Shown: positions 28,216-38,538 of the stretch, piece after piece | Layout of the letters: each line of letters begins with the position of its first letter | How positions within the stretch are numbered: position 1 is the first letter of the stretch | Assembly (NCBI RefSeq): GCF_022095695.1 | Contig: NZ_JAIFZM010000003.1 | Coordinates: 186,001 to 250,000, forward strand | Source of the DNA: Oceanobacillus jordanicus | GTDB lineage: Bacteria; Bacillota; Bacilli; Bacillales; Amphibacillaceae | Length of the DNA: 64,000 nt | Direction of reading: 5' to 3' | Made by a program: the position numbers and the translations under genes | Notes under the pieces: generated by a model | Told to the model about the DNA's origin: nothing | The model's input: the letters and a program-made list of their open reading frames with translations, nothing else | Databases searched by the model: none

Positions 28216-29286
28216 TTATCTTTGCACTTCACCGATTATTTCAATGACTCGATCTCGTGCCTTTTCACTTTTATATTCCTTCATGGTATCTGTCATAATA
28301 GCGGAATATTCTTTTAATTGATTTAGTTCATGAGTTAGCGTTTCACTTGTCAGTTTCTCTTCTTCTAACACTCTTGCATAGCGCTTTTTAACAAAGGATT
28401 GGGCATTAATAATTTGGTCGCCCCTACTTGCCTCTTTAGATAATGGGATTAGCAACATGGGAATTCGTAATGCGAGGAATTCAAAGATAGCATTTGAGCC
28501 TGCACGGGAAAGAACGTAATCAGTTGCTGCGAAAACATCTTTCAGTTCTTCATTAACATATTCAAATTGAACGTATCCATTTCTTTTATAAGCAGGATCT
28601 ACCTTATCTTTTCCACAGATATGAATAATGTGGAAGGTTTCAAGTAAGTGATCGAGCGAATTCCTAATAGTTTCATTTATTTTCTGTGAACCACCGCTAC
28701 CACCCATGATAAGTAGAACAGGTTTATCCGATGAAAGACCTGCAAATGCCAGGCCAGCTTCCTTTTTCCCTTCAAATAATTCGTCACGAATGACTGCACC
28801 AACATACTCTGCCTTTTCTTTTGGTAAATATTCCATTGTCTCTGGAAAAGTTGCCAATACCTTACGTGCGAAAGGGATCGCGATTTTATTCGCAAGACCT
28901 GGTGTATAATCAGATTCGTGAATAACGACTGGGATTCTTCTCAGTTTTGCTGCTAAGACTACCGGTACGGAAACAAAACCACCTTTTGAAAAAATAACCG
29001 AAGGTTTTCGTTTTTTCATGATGCGCGCTGCCTGTGCAACACCTTTCAGTACTTTGAACGGGTCTTTTATGTTTTCTTTGGAAATGTATCTTCTAAGCTT
29101 ACCTGTGGAAATCGGATGGTAACTGACCCCATCGAGCTGCGTTATTAGATTGCGTTCTATACCATTATTTGAGCCAATATAATCAATCTCATACCCTTCT
29201 CCCTGATAGTAAGGGATCAAGGCTAGGTTGACGATTACATGCCCTGCAGTGCCTCCACCAGTAAATAGGATTCGTTTGTTTTTCAT
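28216..29286 (-). CDS. murG: MurG-family UDP-GlcNAc transferase (stand-alone paralogue)
   Basis: A 356-residue GT28 glycosyltransferase that adds GlcNAc to lipid I to make lipid II at the inner face of the membrane. The N-terminal GGGTAGHV loop (residues ~8-15) and the [11 protein letters not shown] motif near 185 are present, as is a donor-binding region [24 protein letters not shown] with the Glu/Gln-rich following helix. The start ATG at 29286 follows GAGGAGAAC; the 11 codons upstream lack support. The gene is not within a division-cell-wall cluster, so it may be a second copy, as B. cereus-group species have. Confidence 0.87.
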   Translation of the reverse strand: MKNKRILFTGGGTAGHVIVNLALIPYYQGEGYEIDYIGSNNGIERNLITQLDGVSYHPISTGKLRRYISKENIKDPFKVLKGVAQAARIMKKRKPSVIFSKGGFVSVPVVLAAKLRRIPVVIHESDYTPGLANKIAIPFARKVLATFPETMEYLPKEKAEYVGAVIRDELFEGKKEAGLAFAGLSSDKPVLLIMGGSGGSQKINETIRNSLDHLLETFHIIHICGKDKVDPAYKRNGYVQFEYVNEELKDVFAATDYVLSRAGSNAIFEFLALRIPMLLIPLSKEASRGDQIINAQSFVKKRYARVLEEEKLTSETLTHELNQLKEYSAIMTDTMKEYKSEKARDRVIEIIGEVQR

Positions 29287-29374
29287 GCTATGTTCTCCTC
29301 GTATAGTATATTTAGGCACTCATTTTTTGCCTATTTTCTCTTACATTTTTGAAGTGCAAAGACGGTTAAACGCC

Positions 29375-29556
29375 GTTACCTTTCACTACAGACGGACGCT
29401 TTCCGTGGGGCATGGCTTGAGCCTCGGGCCAACAGGAGGTTGGTCACGAAGGCGTTGCCACAGGAGGTGGCTGTTTTAGCCTTTGCTCCTTCATGCTGTG
29501 GGGTCTCAAGTCTCATGCTATTCCCACAGGAGTCGCCGTCTTTCGCTCTAGGTAAC
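29375..29556 (+). repeat. Dispersed structured repeat, second family, copy E
   Basis: About 180 bp bounded by GTTACCT and AGGTAAC. Inside, GACGGACGCTTTCCGTGGG pairs imperfectly with CCCACAGGAGTCGCCGTC, and nested smaller palindromes lie between (GCCACAGGAGGTGGC). The TTTCCGTGGG and TTCCCAC-GGAGTC blocks recur in copy F at 46.96 kb. Elements of this look are widely scattered in Oceanobacillus-like genomes and often mis-annotated as short proteins. Confidence 0.75.
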
Positions 29557-29793
29557 TTGGTTTTCGTTTTTCTTCCAAATGAATTCATATCAATCACTTG
29601 GATGCTCTGGGATGTTCCTAGGTAATGGTCTATGTACAATTTGGAAAAAATCTGATTCTCCTTGCAAGAACCAATACTTCTGATATTATCTGGTTAAAGT
29701 TGTGATATATTATCGCAGTTCTTTATATTCATAAAGCTTCTTAAGATTTTATACAGTCTCTACTATGGTATTAAAAACCGGGGCAAAATGAAA

Positions 29794-29831
29794 GTAAAAA
29801 AAGGCATCCATTTGAAATTAAATGGACGCCT
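29794..29831 (-). terminator. Intrinsic terminator of the nucleoside transporter gene
   Basis: Minus-strand arms AGGCGTCCATTT and AAATGGATGCCT, followed by T7. Confidence 0.85.
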
Positions 29832-29894
29832 GTCTTATTTTAGGATGCTTTTGCGCTTCATAAAATAATTTGCATACCGCTACAAAAATACATC

Positions 29895-31079
29895 TTATAG
29901 GAATAGCCCTACTACTGTTGCGGATAGGATGGATGCGAGTGTTGCTCCGATGAGTAGTTTCAATCCAAACCCTGATACGCTTACTGCCTTTTCACTGTCA
30001 ATTCCTTTTACGGTACCTGCGATGATTCCGATGGAGGAGAAGTTAGCAAAGCTAGTTAGGAATACAGATACAATTCCGACTGTTTTCTCTGACATTTCAG
30101 CAATCATTGGTTGAAATTCAAGCATGGCAACAAATTCGTTTGTGACAATCTTTGTACCCATTACGGAACCTGCTCTGAGTACTTCATCCGGAGAAATTCC
30201 CATAAGTATCCCGATTGGATAAAGAACATAACCAAGTAGTTCCTGTAATGTTAAACCTGAAAAACTAATGATCCAGTTAACTAATTCAAGTGATGCAATG
30301 AATGCAATAAGCATTGCTGCTACGATAAGGGCAATTTTACCACCTTCTAGTGCACCATTCCCCATTGCTTCAAAGATACTTTTATCATTTGTCACATTTT
30401 TTACATCAACTTTGTCCTCTTCCTTTGGCACTTTTACAGGTGCAATAATGGATGCAAGCATAAGCGCACTAAACATATTAAGAGGAAGTGCGACTAAAAC
30501 ATACTCTGGTGGAAGCATTTGTAAGTATGCACCAACGATAGAGGCAGAAACAGAACCCATCGCTGATGCACTCACGATATAAAGTCGATTGGCAGTCAGG
30601 TGATGGAATTGTGAGCGGATAGCGATTAATGCCTCCGACTGACCGAAAAAGATACTATTTACGGCATTAAATGATTCAACACGGGGAAGACCTGTAATCT
30701 TGGAGATTAACCCGCCAAAGTATTTAATGATAGGTGGTAGAATTCGTAAATAAGTTAGCACAGATAAGATGGTCGCAAAGAAGATAATAAGTAAAAGGAC
30801 GTTAAAGAAGAATACGCTTCCTCCTTCTTCGACCATTAAGCCACCTACGACGAAATTAACTCCCTCTGTACCAAATTCAATTAGTTTGTTAAATCCTGCG
30901 GCAATTCCATTGATAATGGCCTGTCCAATATTGGTACTAAACATAAACCAGGTTGTCAAAAGCTGCAGGAGCAACATTATTCCAATACCTTTATAATTAA
31001 CATTTTTCTTATCGTTAGACATTAAAAATGCCAAACCAAGCACAACGATTATTGCTAAAACCCCTAAAATAATTCCCAC
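29895..31079 (-). CDS. Concentrative nucleoside transporter (NupC/CNT family)
   Basis: A 394-residue membrane protein that imports nucleosides with Na+ or H+. Helix pairs and re-entrant loops are recognisable; the family signature FFGQSEALIAIRSQ is near residue 150 and GTKIVTNEFVA is near 315. The start is GTG at 31079, with AGGAAGGG eight bases upstream. A candidate cre-like site (31101-31116) suggests carbon-source control. Confidence 0.9.
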   Translation of the reverse strand: MGIILGVLAIIVVLGLAFLMSNDKKNVNYKGIGIMLLLQLLTTWFMFSTNIGQAIINGIAAGFNKLIEFGTEGVNFVVGGLMVEEGGSVFFFNVLLLIIFFATILSVLTYLRILPPIIKYFGGLISKITGLPRVESFNAVNSIFFGQSEALIAIRSQFHHLTANRLYIVSASAMGSVSASIVGAYLQMLPPEYVLVALPLNMFSALMLASIIAPVKVPKEEDKVDVKNVTNDKSIFEAMGNGALEGGKIALIVAAMLIAFIASLELVNWIISFSGLTLQELLGYVLYPIGILMGISPDEVLRAGSVMGTKIVTNEFVAMLEFQPMIAEMSEKTVGIVSVFLTSFANFSSIGIIAGTVKGIDSEKAVSVSGFGLKLLIGATLASILSATVVGLFL

Positions 31080-31100
31080 GTTTTTTACCCTTCCTTTCTA

Positions 31101-31116
31101 AATGTAACTGTTTTCA
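31101..31116. promoter_or_regulatory. Possible weak cre (CcpA) site upstream of the nucleoside transporter
   Basis: ATGTAACTGTTTTCAT matches the cre consensus except for two central positions. It is 22 bases before the GTG start. Confidence 0.3.
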
Positions 31117-31281
31117 TTTCCCTTATTACAATGGATATTGTACCAAGACGTCAGACGTCAATCAACTGATTATATTTTCTGTTAATTTTGCTTAGCTTAC
31201 TTAATCATTCCCTAAACGCCAGCGAATTAACAATTTTTCTTCTCTAATAGAGAGAACCTTATTTAAATCTTTCTACTATCA

Positions 31282-31313
31282 CAAAAAACCCGCCAGCTAA
31301 GCTGACGGGTTTG
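31282..31313 (-). terminator. Intrinsic terminator of odhAB
   Basis: Minus-strand arms AACCCGTCAGC and GCTGGCGGGTT, followed by T-run. Confidence 0.88.
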
Positions 31314-31325
31314 CCTATTAAACAA

Positions 31326-32630
31326 TTAACCTTCTAGTAATAGATCATATGGGTCTTCTAGTAATTCTTTCACACGTACCAGGAATTGAACAGCTTCTTT
31401 ACCGTCCACAATTCTGTGATCGTAGGATAGAGCCAAGTACATCATTGGTCGAACTTCGATCGAATCATCAGGCATGACCATAGCTCGCTTTTGAATGTTA
31501 TGCATACCAAGAATTCCCACCTGTGGTGCATTAAGAATTGGTGTAGAAAGCATGGAACCAAATGTTCCTCCATTTGTTATCGTGAAGGAACCACCTTGCA
31601 ATTCTTCCATTGCAAGTTTTTTGTCGCGTGCTTTTTTACCAAGATTACCAATTTCTTTTTCTACTCCGGCAAAATCAAGACGGTCTGCATCACGTACAAC
31701 CGGAACAACAAGTCCGTCATCTGTGGATACCGCAATACCAATATCGTAGAATTTCTTTAAGACTAATTCATTGCCTTGAATCTCAGCGTTTAATAACGGG
31801 AATTCTTTTAGTGCCCCTACTACTGCTTTTGTAAAGAAGGACATAAAGCCTAATTTCACGCCGTGTTTTTCAATGAATTTCTCTTTTCGATCACTGCGTA
31901 GCTTCATAACATTTGTTAGATCTACTTCATTGAAAGTTGTTAGCATCGCAGCTTCATGCTGTACCTCAACTAGACGCTTTGCAATGGTTTGACGACGACG
32001 TGACATCTTCACTCGTTCTACTGGTTTATCAAACTCGGTTTTTTGTGAGGTTGCTTCTTTCTTTTCTGTTTTCTTTTCTTCCTTCTTACTTGAACCTTTG
32101 GCAGCAGCCTCGACATCTTCAGGACGAACACGACCAAGCGGATCTCTAGGGCTGACCTCGCTTAAATCAATATTCAATTCACGAGCTCTTTTTCTAGCTG
32201 CTGGTGAAGCGATAACTTCGCCGTTTCTGCTCTTAGTGGACGATGAATCCTTTTCCTCGCTCTTAGAAGGTTCTTCTTTTTTTGAATCACTTTCCTTTTT
32301 CGAGTCACTTTCTTTATTAGGGGATTCCTTCTTTTCCTCTTTTGAAGCTTCTTCCGCTTTTGGTTCTTCCTCGTCTTGATCCCCGCCAGCTTCGCCGTTC
32401 TCATCCACTTTGGCAATAACATCCCCGACTTCTACATCATCGCCCTCTTCTCTAAGGATTTCCGTTATGACACCTGCATAATCTGCATTTACTTCCACAT
32501 TTACTTTATCTGTTTCTAGTTCAACTACAGGGTCGCCTTTTTCAATCTTGTCACCTTTTTTTACTAACCATTCAGCGATTGTCCCTTCTGTAATTGATTC
32601 AGCAAGTTCTGGTATTTTAATTTCTTTCAT
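31326..32630 (-). CDS. odhB: Dihydrolipoyl succinyltransferase, E2 of 2-oxoglutarate dehydrogenase
   Basis: A 434-residue E2 component. The lipoyl domain (1-75) has the lipoylated Lys in [12 protein letters not shown] Lys/Glu/Ser-rich linker (about 80-130) is followed by the peripheral-subunit-binding domain ([16 protein letters not shown]), then the catalytic domain with SYDHRIVDG (His/Asp pair) near the C terminus. The start ATG at 32630 lies inside the end of odhA (14-base overlap), preceded by AAAGGAGG; the longer upstream reading is odhA sequence. The acyltransferase makes succinyl-CoA in the TCA cycle. Confidence 0.95.
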   Translation of the reverse strand: MKEIKIPELAESITEGTIAEWLVKKGDKIEKGDPVVELETDKVNVEVNADYAGVITEILREEGDDVEVGDVIAKVDENGEAGGDQDEEEPKAEEASKEEKKESPNKESDSKKESDSKKEEPSKSEEKDSSSTKSRNGEVIASPAARKRARELNIDLSEVSPRDPLGRVRPEDVEAAAKGSSKKEEKKTEKKEATSQKTEFDKPVERVKMSRRRQTIAKRLVEVQHEAAMLTTFNEVDLTNVMKLRSDRKEKFIEKHGVKLGFMSFFTKAVVGALKEFPLLNAEIQGNELVLKKFYDIGIAVSTDDGLVVPVVRDADRLDFAGVEKEIGNLGKKARDKKLAMEELQGGSFTITNGGTFGSMLSTPILNAPQVGILGMHNIQKRAMVMPDDSIEVRPMMYLALSYDHRIVDGKEAVQFLVRVKELLEDPYDLLLEG

Positions 32631-35484
32631 TGGAATCTCCTCCTTTAGACGGGTTGATTGCTTTTTGTACAAGTTGTTTTTGTTCTGCTTTGTGGACGTT
32701 TGGTACCCCTACTGCAGGAGCAGCCCGATGCGGACGACCAATATAGCGTAATTCTTGCCCTTTTTTCAATAAATCTCTTAGATAGTCATCAACATAATCC
32801 CAGGCACCCATGTTCATCGGTTCTTCCTGAACCCATACGATTTCTTCAAGATTCGGTAATTCTGCTAGTTTCTTTTCCAATTCTTCTTTAGGGAATGGAT
32901 AGATTTGCTCTAAACGAAGAACATTTAGCCAATCAAAGGATTCCTCTGTATTGTCCATTGCCTCTTCTATATCTACCATTATCTTCCCTGATCCGATTAA
33001 TAGTCGCTTCACCTTTTTCTTACTAAGCGTAAGATTAGGTTGCTGTCGTAATGGCTCAAACTTACCATCTGTAAATTCCTTCGGCTCAGAAGAAACACGC
33101 TGATTACGTAGCAAACTTTTTGGCGTCATGAGTATTAAAGGTCTTGCTTCTTCACGACCGCGCATTGCTGCCTGTCTACGAAGCAAATGGAAAAATTGCG
33201 CCGACGATGTAACATTTGCCACAATCCAGTTATTCTCTCCTGCCATTTGCAAGAAACGTTCAAGCCTTGCACTGGAATGTTCTGGCCCCTGACCTTCATA
33301 ACCATGTGGCAATAACATTACCATATTCGATTTTTCTCCCCATTTTGCTCGTGCAGCGGAAATAAATTGATCAAAAATAACTTGCGCAGCATTAGCAAAA
33401 TCTCCAAACTGAGCTTCCCAGATTACCAGCGTATTTGGTGATTGAACACTATAACCATACTCAAAACCGAGTACACCAGCTTCTGACAATGGGCTATTAC
33501 GAATGTCAAATGACGCATTAGCAACCTCAGTTCCATGCATTGGACTATACTTCTCATCTGTTTCTACATCATGGAGAACAACATGCCTATGCGCAAATGT
33601 TCCGCGTTCGGAGTCCTGACCAGTTAGCCTTATGGGGATTCCGTCACGAAGTATTGAGGCGTAAGTCAGAGCTTCACCTGTTCCCCAATCTGCTTTACCG
33701 CCTTCTTCCATAGCCTTACCACGACGGTCTAGAATTTTTTCGAGCTTCTTAAACCCATTAAAACCTTCTGGACGTTTCAATAACCCTTTATTCAAACTTT
33801 GTAGAACTTCAAGCTCTACCGCAGTTTCAAATGTTTCTAAAGTATTTTCCAACGCTTTTGGCATGCATTTTACTTCTGCCTTACCGGTTTTATTTTCTTT
33901 CATACCGTCGTAGATTTCTTTGAGATGCGCTTCTACATTCTCTAGCATACTCGTAAAGGTCTTTTCTTTTATTACACCTTTCTCCTTTAACACCTCTGCA
34001 TACACATTCGCAGCTGTTGGGTGTTGGTCAATGTCCTGATACAGCCCTGGTTGGGTTGTTCTCGGTTCATCCATTTCATTATGGCCGTATCTGCGGTAGC
34101 CGACCAAATCAATGAGAAAGTCCTTATTGAATTTCTTTCGATATTCGTATGCAATTTTAATTGCAGAGACACATGCTATTGGGTCATCTGCATTCACATG
34201 AATGATCGGTATTTCAAACCCTTTAGCTAAGTCACTTGCATAACGTGTTGAACGTCCATCATCCTGATTTGTTGTATACCCAACTAAGTTATTAGCGATG
34301 ATATGCAAGCTACCACCTGTGGCATAACCAGGAAGCCCACTAAGGTTCAAGGTTTCCGCAACTACGCCTTCCCCAATAAATGCAGCATCCCCATGAATTA
34401 ATACTGGAATCGCTTTATTTAAATCTCTCTCCGGGTATCCTGCTTTAGAGCGATCATCCTGTGCAGCACGGGCAAAGCCTTCTACTACTGGATTAACAAA
34501 TTCAAGATGGGACGGGTTATGCGCAAGCGTTATACGGGTTGCTGTTTCTTCACCCTTTTTTACTTCTTTCTTTGCACCAAAATGGTATTTAACATCACCT
34601 GTCCAGCCATAGTTAATTCCCATGGAGCCTTCAGAAGGAACTAATTCTTTGTCTGGTGAATGATGGAACTCAGAGAAAATTTTATCAAACGGTTTGCCTA
34701 GCACGTGAGCCAACACAGAAAGTCGACCCCTGTGAGCCATTCCCATCATAATATTTTCAACTTTATCTTCGGTTGCATATTTTACAATCTGATCAAGCAT
34801 TGGCACCATTGCTTCCAATCCTTCGATAGAGAAGCGCTTTTGCCCAACAAACGTTTTTTGTAGGAAGCCTTCAAATCCTTCAACATCCACTAAGCGTCCA
34901 AGTAACTGTTTTTTGTCTTCATCAGAAAGATCAAGCCGTGCCTTACCTGTCTCAATTAGATCAAGTAACCACGCGCGCTCAGCTTCGTTATTAATATGAT
35001 CATATTCAAATGTGATCGTACCAGAATAGTATTTTTTAAGTTCATGAAGGACATCAAGGCCGCTTTCAACGTGATTCGGTGCCTTTTCCCATAACCAGCT
35101 AGCTGGCATTTGTTTTAGATCATCTTCACTTAATCCATAAGTGTCAGGCTGTACTAAATTTGAATTACGATTTTTGTGTAAACCTACTGGATAAATATCC
35201 GCTTCTAGATGACCGAAACGGCGAATAGCCTCAACAAGTTTCATAGCTGAGGTTAGTTTTTTCACATCGTGCATGGAAGCTTGAGAACCTGTTGGCAGGT
35301 CTGTTGCTCCTGCATCGTTTGATATCCAATTTGGCTTTCCATACTGATCGAACATTTCCTTTATGGAATGATCGACTGCATCTGGATCTGTTTTATACAG
35401 ATCATATTGTTCTTCTACATACCCCATATTTGGACCATGAAATTCTGCCCAGAATCTTTGATTAGATTCTTCCGTCTGTGCCAC
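32617..35484 (-). CDS. odhA: 2-oxoglutarate dehydrogenase E1 component
   Basis: A 955-residue thiamine-diphosphate enzyme that decarboxylates 2-oxoglutarate. The N-terminal E1 segment ([18 protein letters not shown]) is present, the ThDP-binding [18 protein letters not shown] motif is near residue 375, and [12 protein letters not shown] is near 480. The C-terminal transketolase part is complete. GTG start at 35484 with GGGGG upstream. A sigma-A promoter and a cre site precede the gene. E3 (lipoamide dehydrogenase) is not in the window, as in B. subtilis. Confidence 0.95.
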   Translation of the reverse strand: MAQTEESNQRFWAEFHGPNMGYVEEQYDLYKTDPDAVDHSIKEMFDQYGKPNWISNDAGATDLPTGSQASMHDVKKLTSAMKLVEAIRRFGHLEADIYPVGLHKNRNSNLVQPDTYGLSEDDLKQMPASWLWEKAPNHVESGLDVLHELKKYYSGTITFEYDHINNEAERAWLLDLIETGKARLDLSDEDKKQLLGRLVDVEGFEGFLQKTFVGQKRFSIEGLEAMVPMLDQIVKYATEDKVENIMMGMAHRGRLSVLAHVLGKPFDKIFSEFHHSPDKELVPSEGSMGINYGWTGDVKYHFGAKKEVKKGEETATRITLAHNPSHLEFVNPVVEGFARAAQDDRSKAGYPERDLNKAIPVLIHGDAAFIGEGVVAETLNLSGLPGYATGGSLHIIANNLVGYTTNQDDGRSTRYASDLAKGFEIPIIHVNADDPIACVSAIKIAYEYRKKFNKDFLIDLVGYRRYGHNEMDEPRTTQPGLYQDIDQHPTAANVYAEVLKEKGVIKEKTFTSMLENVEAHLKEIYDGMKENKTGKAEVKCMPKALENTLETFETAVELEVLQSLNKGLLKRPEGFNGFKKLEKILDRRGKAMEEGGKADWGTGEALTYASILRDGIPIRLTGQDSERGTFAHRHVVLHDVETDEKYSPMHGTEVANASFDIRNSPLSEAGVLGFEYGYSVQSPNTLVIWEAQFGDFANAAQVIFDQFISAARAKWGEKSNMVMLLPHGYEGQGPEHSSARLERFLQMAGENNWIVANVTSSAQFFHLLRRQAAMRGREEARPLILMTPKSLLRNQRVSSEPKEFTDGKFEPLRQQPNLTLSKKKVKRLLIGSGKIMVDIEEAMDNTEESFDWLNVLRLEQIYPFPKEELEKKLAELPNLEEIVWVQEEPMNMGAWDYVDDYLRDLLKKGQELRYIGRPHRAAPAVGVPNVHKAEQKQLVQKAINPSKGGDSNERN

Positions 35485-35521
35485 GTTTTTATACCCCCAT
35501 TAGAAGTTAACATTACTCGTA

Positions 35522-35537
35522 ATGTAAACGGTTTTCT
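35522..35537. promoter_or_regulatory. Catabolite-responsive element (cre) of odhAB
   Basis: ATGTAAACGGTTTTCT matches the cre consensus at all but one position. It lies just downstream of the odhA -10 box, a position where CcpA would block transcription. Confidence 0.65.
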
Positions 35538-35549
35538 AACACTCACTCT

Positions 35550-35579
35550 ATTATAGAACTGTTAAATGACTTTCATCAA
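35550..35579 (-). promoter_or_regulatory. Sigma-A promoter of odhAB
   Basis: On the minus strand TTGATG (35579-35574), an 18-base spacer, TATAAT (35555-35550). Confidence 0.75.
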
Positions 35580-35711
35580 CTAATATACCCTATTTTATAT
35601 ACTGAAACAATATAATGTTCCAACCTTTACTATTATTAAAATCTTCCGTCTATTCAAAGCTAGAAAAGTTATGTCTTTTCTAAAAATATGAAAGCAAATT
35701 GCTTGCATTAG

Positions 35712-35740
35712 TTCACATTATAAACATAATTCGTTATAAT
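35712..35740 (+). promoter_or_regulatory. Sigma-A promoter of the 33-residue peptide gene
   Basis: TTCACA (35712-35717), a 17-base spacer, TATAAT (35735-35740). Confidence 0.75.
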
Positions 35741-35792
35741 AGGGACATAATCAAAAAGACGCTCTTTTTTACCTACATAAGGAGGCATAACA

Positions 35793-35894
35793 ATGAAGCT
35801 TGCACTTTTAATTGGCGTTATCTTAACATTTATGACATCAATGTTCACATCTGGATATGAATCAAAACCAGCCGTACCTAAAAAAGATCAATAA
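35793..35894 (+). CDS. Small membrane or secreted peptide of unknown function (33 residues)
   Basis: Sequence starts MKLALLIGVILTFMTSMFTSG and ends in a charged tail (KPAVPKKDQ). One hydrophobic helix spans about residues 3-20; it could be a membrane anchor or a signal peptide. Support for a real gene: a good promoter 50 bases upstream, AAGGAGG seven bases before the ATG, and a strong terminator directly at the stop codon. I do not recognise the family. It is divergent from odhA. Confidence 0.7.
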   Translation: MKLALLIGVILTFMTSMFTSGYESKPAVPKKDQ

Positions 35895-35920
35895 AAAACC
35901 GCCAATATGGCGGTTTTTTT
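35894..35920. terminator. Bidirectional terminator between small peptide gene and trmL
   Basis: Arms AAAACCGCCA and TGGCGGTTTT around a short loop, with A- and T-runs on either side. Confidence 0.85.
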
Positions 35921-36392
35921 ATGTGAGGTCTGGAAAGCCTTGTTGACGCAAAGCCTCATAAACGATGATAGCTGCAGTATTGGATAAGTTTAATGAACGA
36001 ACCTTGTCATTCATATGAATGCGTAGACATCTATCTTCTTTGCCTTCAAGCAATTCATGTGGAATGCCATTCGTTTCTCTTCCAAAAACAAAAAATAAAT
36101 CATCTTTATCATTGCTGTAATCATAATCTGTGTAATGCTTTGTACCAAAGTTTTCTATATAGTAGTAGGAACCTTTAGGATGCTTTTCATATAGTTCCTC
36201 TATGCTAGCATGTTCTTGAACATCTACATCTTTCCAATAGTCCAGCCCCGCTCTTCGTAACATTTTATCCTCTGTACTAAAGCCTAGTGGGTGAATAAGA
36301 TGCAATGTTGCTCCTGTTGCCAAGCAAGTTCTCGCTATGTTTCCAGTGTTTGCAGGAATCTCTGGCTGAAATAAAACGACATGTATACTCAC
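35919..36392 (-). CDS. trmL: tRNA (cytidine/uridine-34 2'-O)-methyltransferase
   Basis: A 157-residue SPOUT-fold enzyme methylating the wobble ribose of tRNA-Leu. Motif 1 PEIPANTGNIARTCLATG is at 10-27, FVFGRETNGIPHELL is near 101-115, and RSLNLSNTAAIIVYEALRQ near the C terminus forms the knotted SAM site. GTG start with AAGGAGATT upstream. B. subtilis orthologue was formerly called CspR. Confidence 0.93.
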   Translation of the reverse strand: MSIHVVLFQPEIPANTGNIARTCLATGATLHLIHPLGFSTEDKMLRRAGLDYWKDVDVQEHASIEELYEKHPKGSYYYIENFGTKHYTDYDYSNDKDDLFFVFGRETNGIPHELLEGKEDRCLRIHMNDKVRSLNLSNTAAIIVYEALRQQGFPDLT

Positions 36393-36460
36393 TGATCTAA
36401 TCTCCTTGTTCGATAATCAACTCCTCCTCGTATGGGAGTAGCCTATTTATTATAGCATTA

Positions 36461-37309
36461 CTACGAACCAATGCGAAAAAATTTATACTGAATATTGGGC
36501 GTCCAGGCTGTGGAATCTTCGTAAGACCAGTACCGGTTTCGACTGTTATCTGTATGTGCGTTAACAAGCGGCATTCCTGCTGCGTCTTTTGTCACCACAA
36601 TTGTATTATGGTCCCATCTGCCATTCCCCTGGAAGTCATAACAAATGATATCTCCTGGCGCCAATTCTTCTGCAGAGCTAACTTCTTTTCCCTGCAGGCC
36701 ATCCGTCGATCCACTTAAGTACCATCTCATTGAATGAGCCACGGCCCAACTAAAACTCCAGCTATCCTGGTTATACCACCAGCCTCGTTCTCTGACTGGT
36801 GCTCCTCGCATGGGAGCTCCACCAGCTAACAGGCACTGTGATATATAATTTGTGCAATCCACATCAAATTTACGAAAGTTGGGATTATAACTATTCCACC
36901 AACGCTCAGCGTATTGAACCGCCGCCAGTCGATCATAGGTAAAACGCATTCGTTCTTGGTTTGACGCACGATTCGCGTTCGGAGCAATTGATAAAGGTGA
37001 CTTTACCTTTGGTGTGCTACCCCTCTTATGCTCTACAATCGAGCCCTTTTCCATTTTAAAGGTATATGGAATTACCTCCTCTTCCAAATATAGCTTATCT
37101 TTCTGCTTCGTAAGATAAGAAAAGTGAAGTCTGTACTCATACATTGTTTCGCTATCGTACCGAAACTTTCGGAATAAATGCCCCTTCCCTTCCACTCGAA
37201 CGATCTTTGCACCTCGTTTTTCACAGCACGCTTTCTTCTTATCCCACCAACTTTCTTCCCGACGTTCTTCCTGTAAAAAGTCCAACCAATATGCTTTTAA
37301 TTTTTCCAT
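36461..37309 (-). CDS. Amidase_6-type putative cysteine amidase
   Basis: A 282-residue protein with no signal peptide. The C-terminal ~150 residues are the putative amidase domain with the conserved [17 protein letters not shown] (nucleophile Cys near residue 168) and [13 protein letters not shown] (His near 240), an NlpC/P60-like arrangement; an aromatic/Asn third residue probably lies in VNAHTDN. The N-terminal part is helical and basic. It may cleave peptide or cell-wall amide bonds; the substrate is unknown. Confidence 0.78.
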   Translation of the reverse strand: MEKLKAYWLDFLQEERREESWWDKKKACCEKRGAKIVRVEGKGHLFRKFRYDSETMYEYRLHFSYLTKQKDKLYLEEEVIPYTFKMEKGSIVEHKRGSTPKVKSPLSIAPNANRASNQERMRFTYDRLAAVQYAERWWNSYNPNFRKFDVDCTNYISQCLLAGGAPMRGAPVRERGWWYNQDSWSFSWAVAHSMRWYLSGSTDGLQGKEVSSAEELAPGDIICYDFQGNGRWDHNTIVVTKDAAGMPLVNAHTDNSRNRYWSYEDSTAWTPNIQYKFFRIGS

Positions 37310-37373
37310 GAAAAATCCCCTCCACCATTACTATATGGGGAGGGGACTTGTCAAAAACCATAATAATGAACAA

Positions 37374-38522
37374 TTATGTCTTGGCTTGATACACCTCTTG
37401 AAATGCCATGCCTTTTTCCATTTCAACCTGCACTTGTTCATCTTGCTCTGATTCCATTGCTTCTCGTATTGCCATATATGCTTCTTCTGTTCCGATTTTA
37501 CCTAGAGACCATGCAGCCGTTCCTCTGATCACAGGTCTAGGATCAGTGCGCATGACTTTAATGATGTCGTCCACAGCTGTTTTATCCTTGTAATGTCCTA
37601 GTGCTATCAATGCGTTACGTTGTATAGGCTTTTTACCACGCCAAGAACCAGAAATATGACCAAAGGTTTCTTTGAATTCTCGATTGGAGATACGTAGCAT
37701 CGGTTTTAACACTGGTTTTGATACGTCATGTTCTGGCTCAAATTCAGGATGTATATGAAAGTCTATCTTTTGATTTTTAGGACAGACAACTTGACATGTA
37801 TCACAACCATATACTCGATTACCAATTTTAGTACGGAACTCATCAGGCAGAAAATCCTTTGTTTGTGTTAAAAATGCAATACAACGCTGTGCGTTTAATT
37901 GGCCGCCCTGTACGATGGCACCAGTCGGGCAAGCATCAATACACTTGGTACACTCCCCACAACTGTCATCAACTGGATCATCGGGTACAAATGGAATATT
38001 GGTTATCATTTCACCCAAATAAACATATGAACCAAATTCAGGTGTAATAATTGAAGTGTTTTTTCCACTGAAGCCAATGCCGGCACGTTCTGCTACAGCG
38101 CGATCTGAAAGTTCCCCTGTATCAACCATTAACCGGTTAGCCACATCTGGAACCTGTTCTTTAATAAACGCTGCCAGCTTTTCTAAGCGGTCACGCATGA
38201 CAACATGATAATCCGTTCCCCAAGAAGCTCTGGCAAAAAGGCCACGCCTCTCTTCCTTCGTACTCTTTGGAGCACCTTTCATACGAGAAGGATATGCAAG
38301 TGCTATCGAAATGATTGATTTTGCTTCAGGCAATAACCTTTCAGGTTCTGTTCGTTCCTCAACGGTTCCTTTTTCAAAGCCTGATTGGTAGGATAATTCC
38401 TGCTGTCTGCGCAATCTTTCTTTTAATTCTCCAAACACATCGGCAGAGGCAAAGCCAATTTTATCAATCCCTATTTTCTTACTGTAAGCAATAATATCTT
38501 TTTTAAGCTGCGCTGTATCCAT
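37374..38522 (-). CDS. queG: Epoxyqueuosine reductase
   Basis: A 382-residue cobalamin- and iron-sulfur-dependent enzyme for the last step of queuosine synthesis in tRNA. The cobalamin-binding catalytic part fills the first 180 residues. Two [4Fe-4S] sites follow: CGECTKCIDACP and CDTCQVVCPKN. The C-terminal third has HEAT-like repeats (RNALIALGHYKDKTAVDDI). It sits 16 bases after the P-loop ATPase gene, so the two are probably co-transcribed. Confidence 0.93.
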   Translation of the reverse strand: MDTAQLKKDIIAYSKKIGIDKIGFASADVFGELKERLRRQQELSYQSGFEKGTVEERTEPERLLPEAKSIISIALAYPSRMKGAPKSTKEERRGLFARASWGTDYHVVMRDRLEKLAAFIKEQVPDVANRLMVDTGELSDRAVAERAGIGFSGKNTSIITPEFGSYVYLGEMITNIPFVPDDPVDDSCGECTKCIDACPTGAIVQGGQLNAQRCIAFLTQTKDFLPDEFRTKIGNRVYGCDTCQVVCPKNQKIDFHIHPEFEPEHDVSKPVLKPMLRISNREFKETFGHISGSWRGKKPIQRNALIALGHYKDKTAVDDIIKVMRTDPRPVIRGTAAWSLGKIGTEEAYMAIREAMESEQDEQVQVEMEKGMAFQEVYQAKT

Positions 38523-38538
38523 TGGCTCCGCCTCCTTT

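Larger units (their letters stand above)
29287..29894. other. Gene-free stretch of about 600 bases
   Basis: It holds a dispersed structured repeat (29375-29556) and the terminator of the nucleoside transporter (29794-29831). The 60-87 codon readings here follow the repeat's GC-rich arms and have no ribosome binding sites. Confidence 0.75.

Noticed and set aside
29376-29639. Short open readings of 60-87 codons over repeat copy E
   Set aside because: They follow the palindromic arms on both strands, lack ribosome binding sites, and such repeats often give false proteins.
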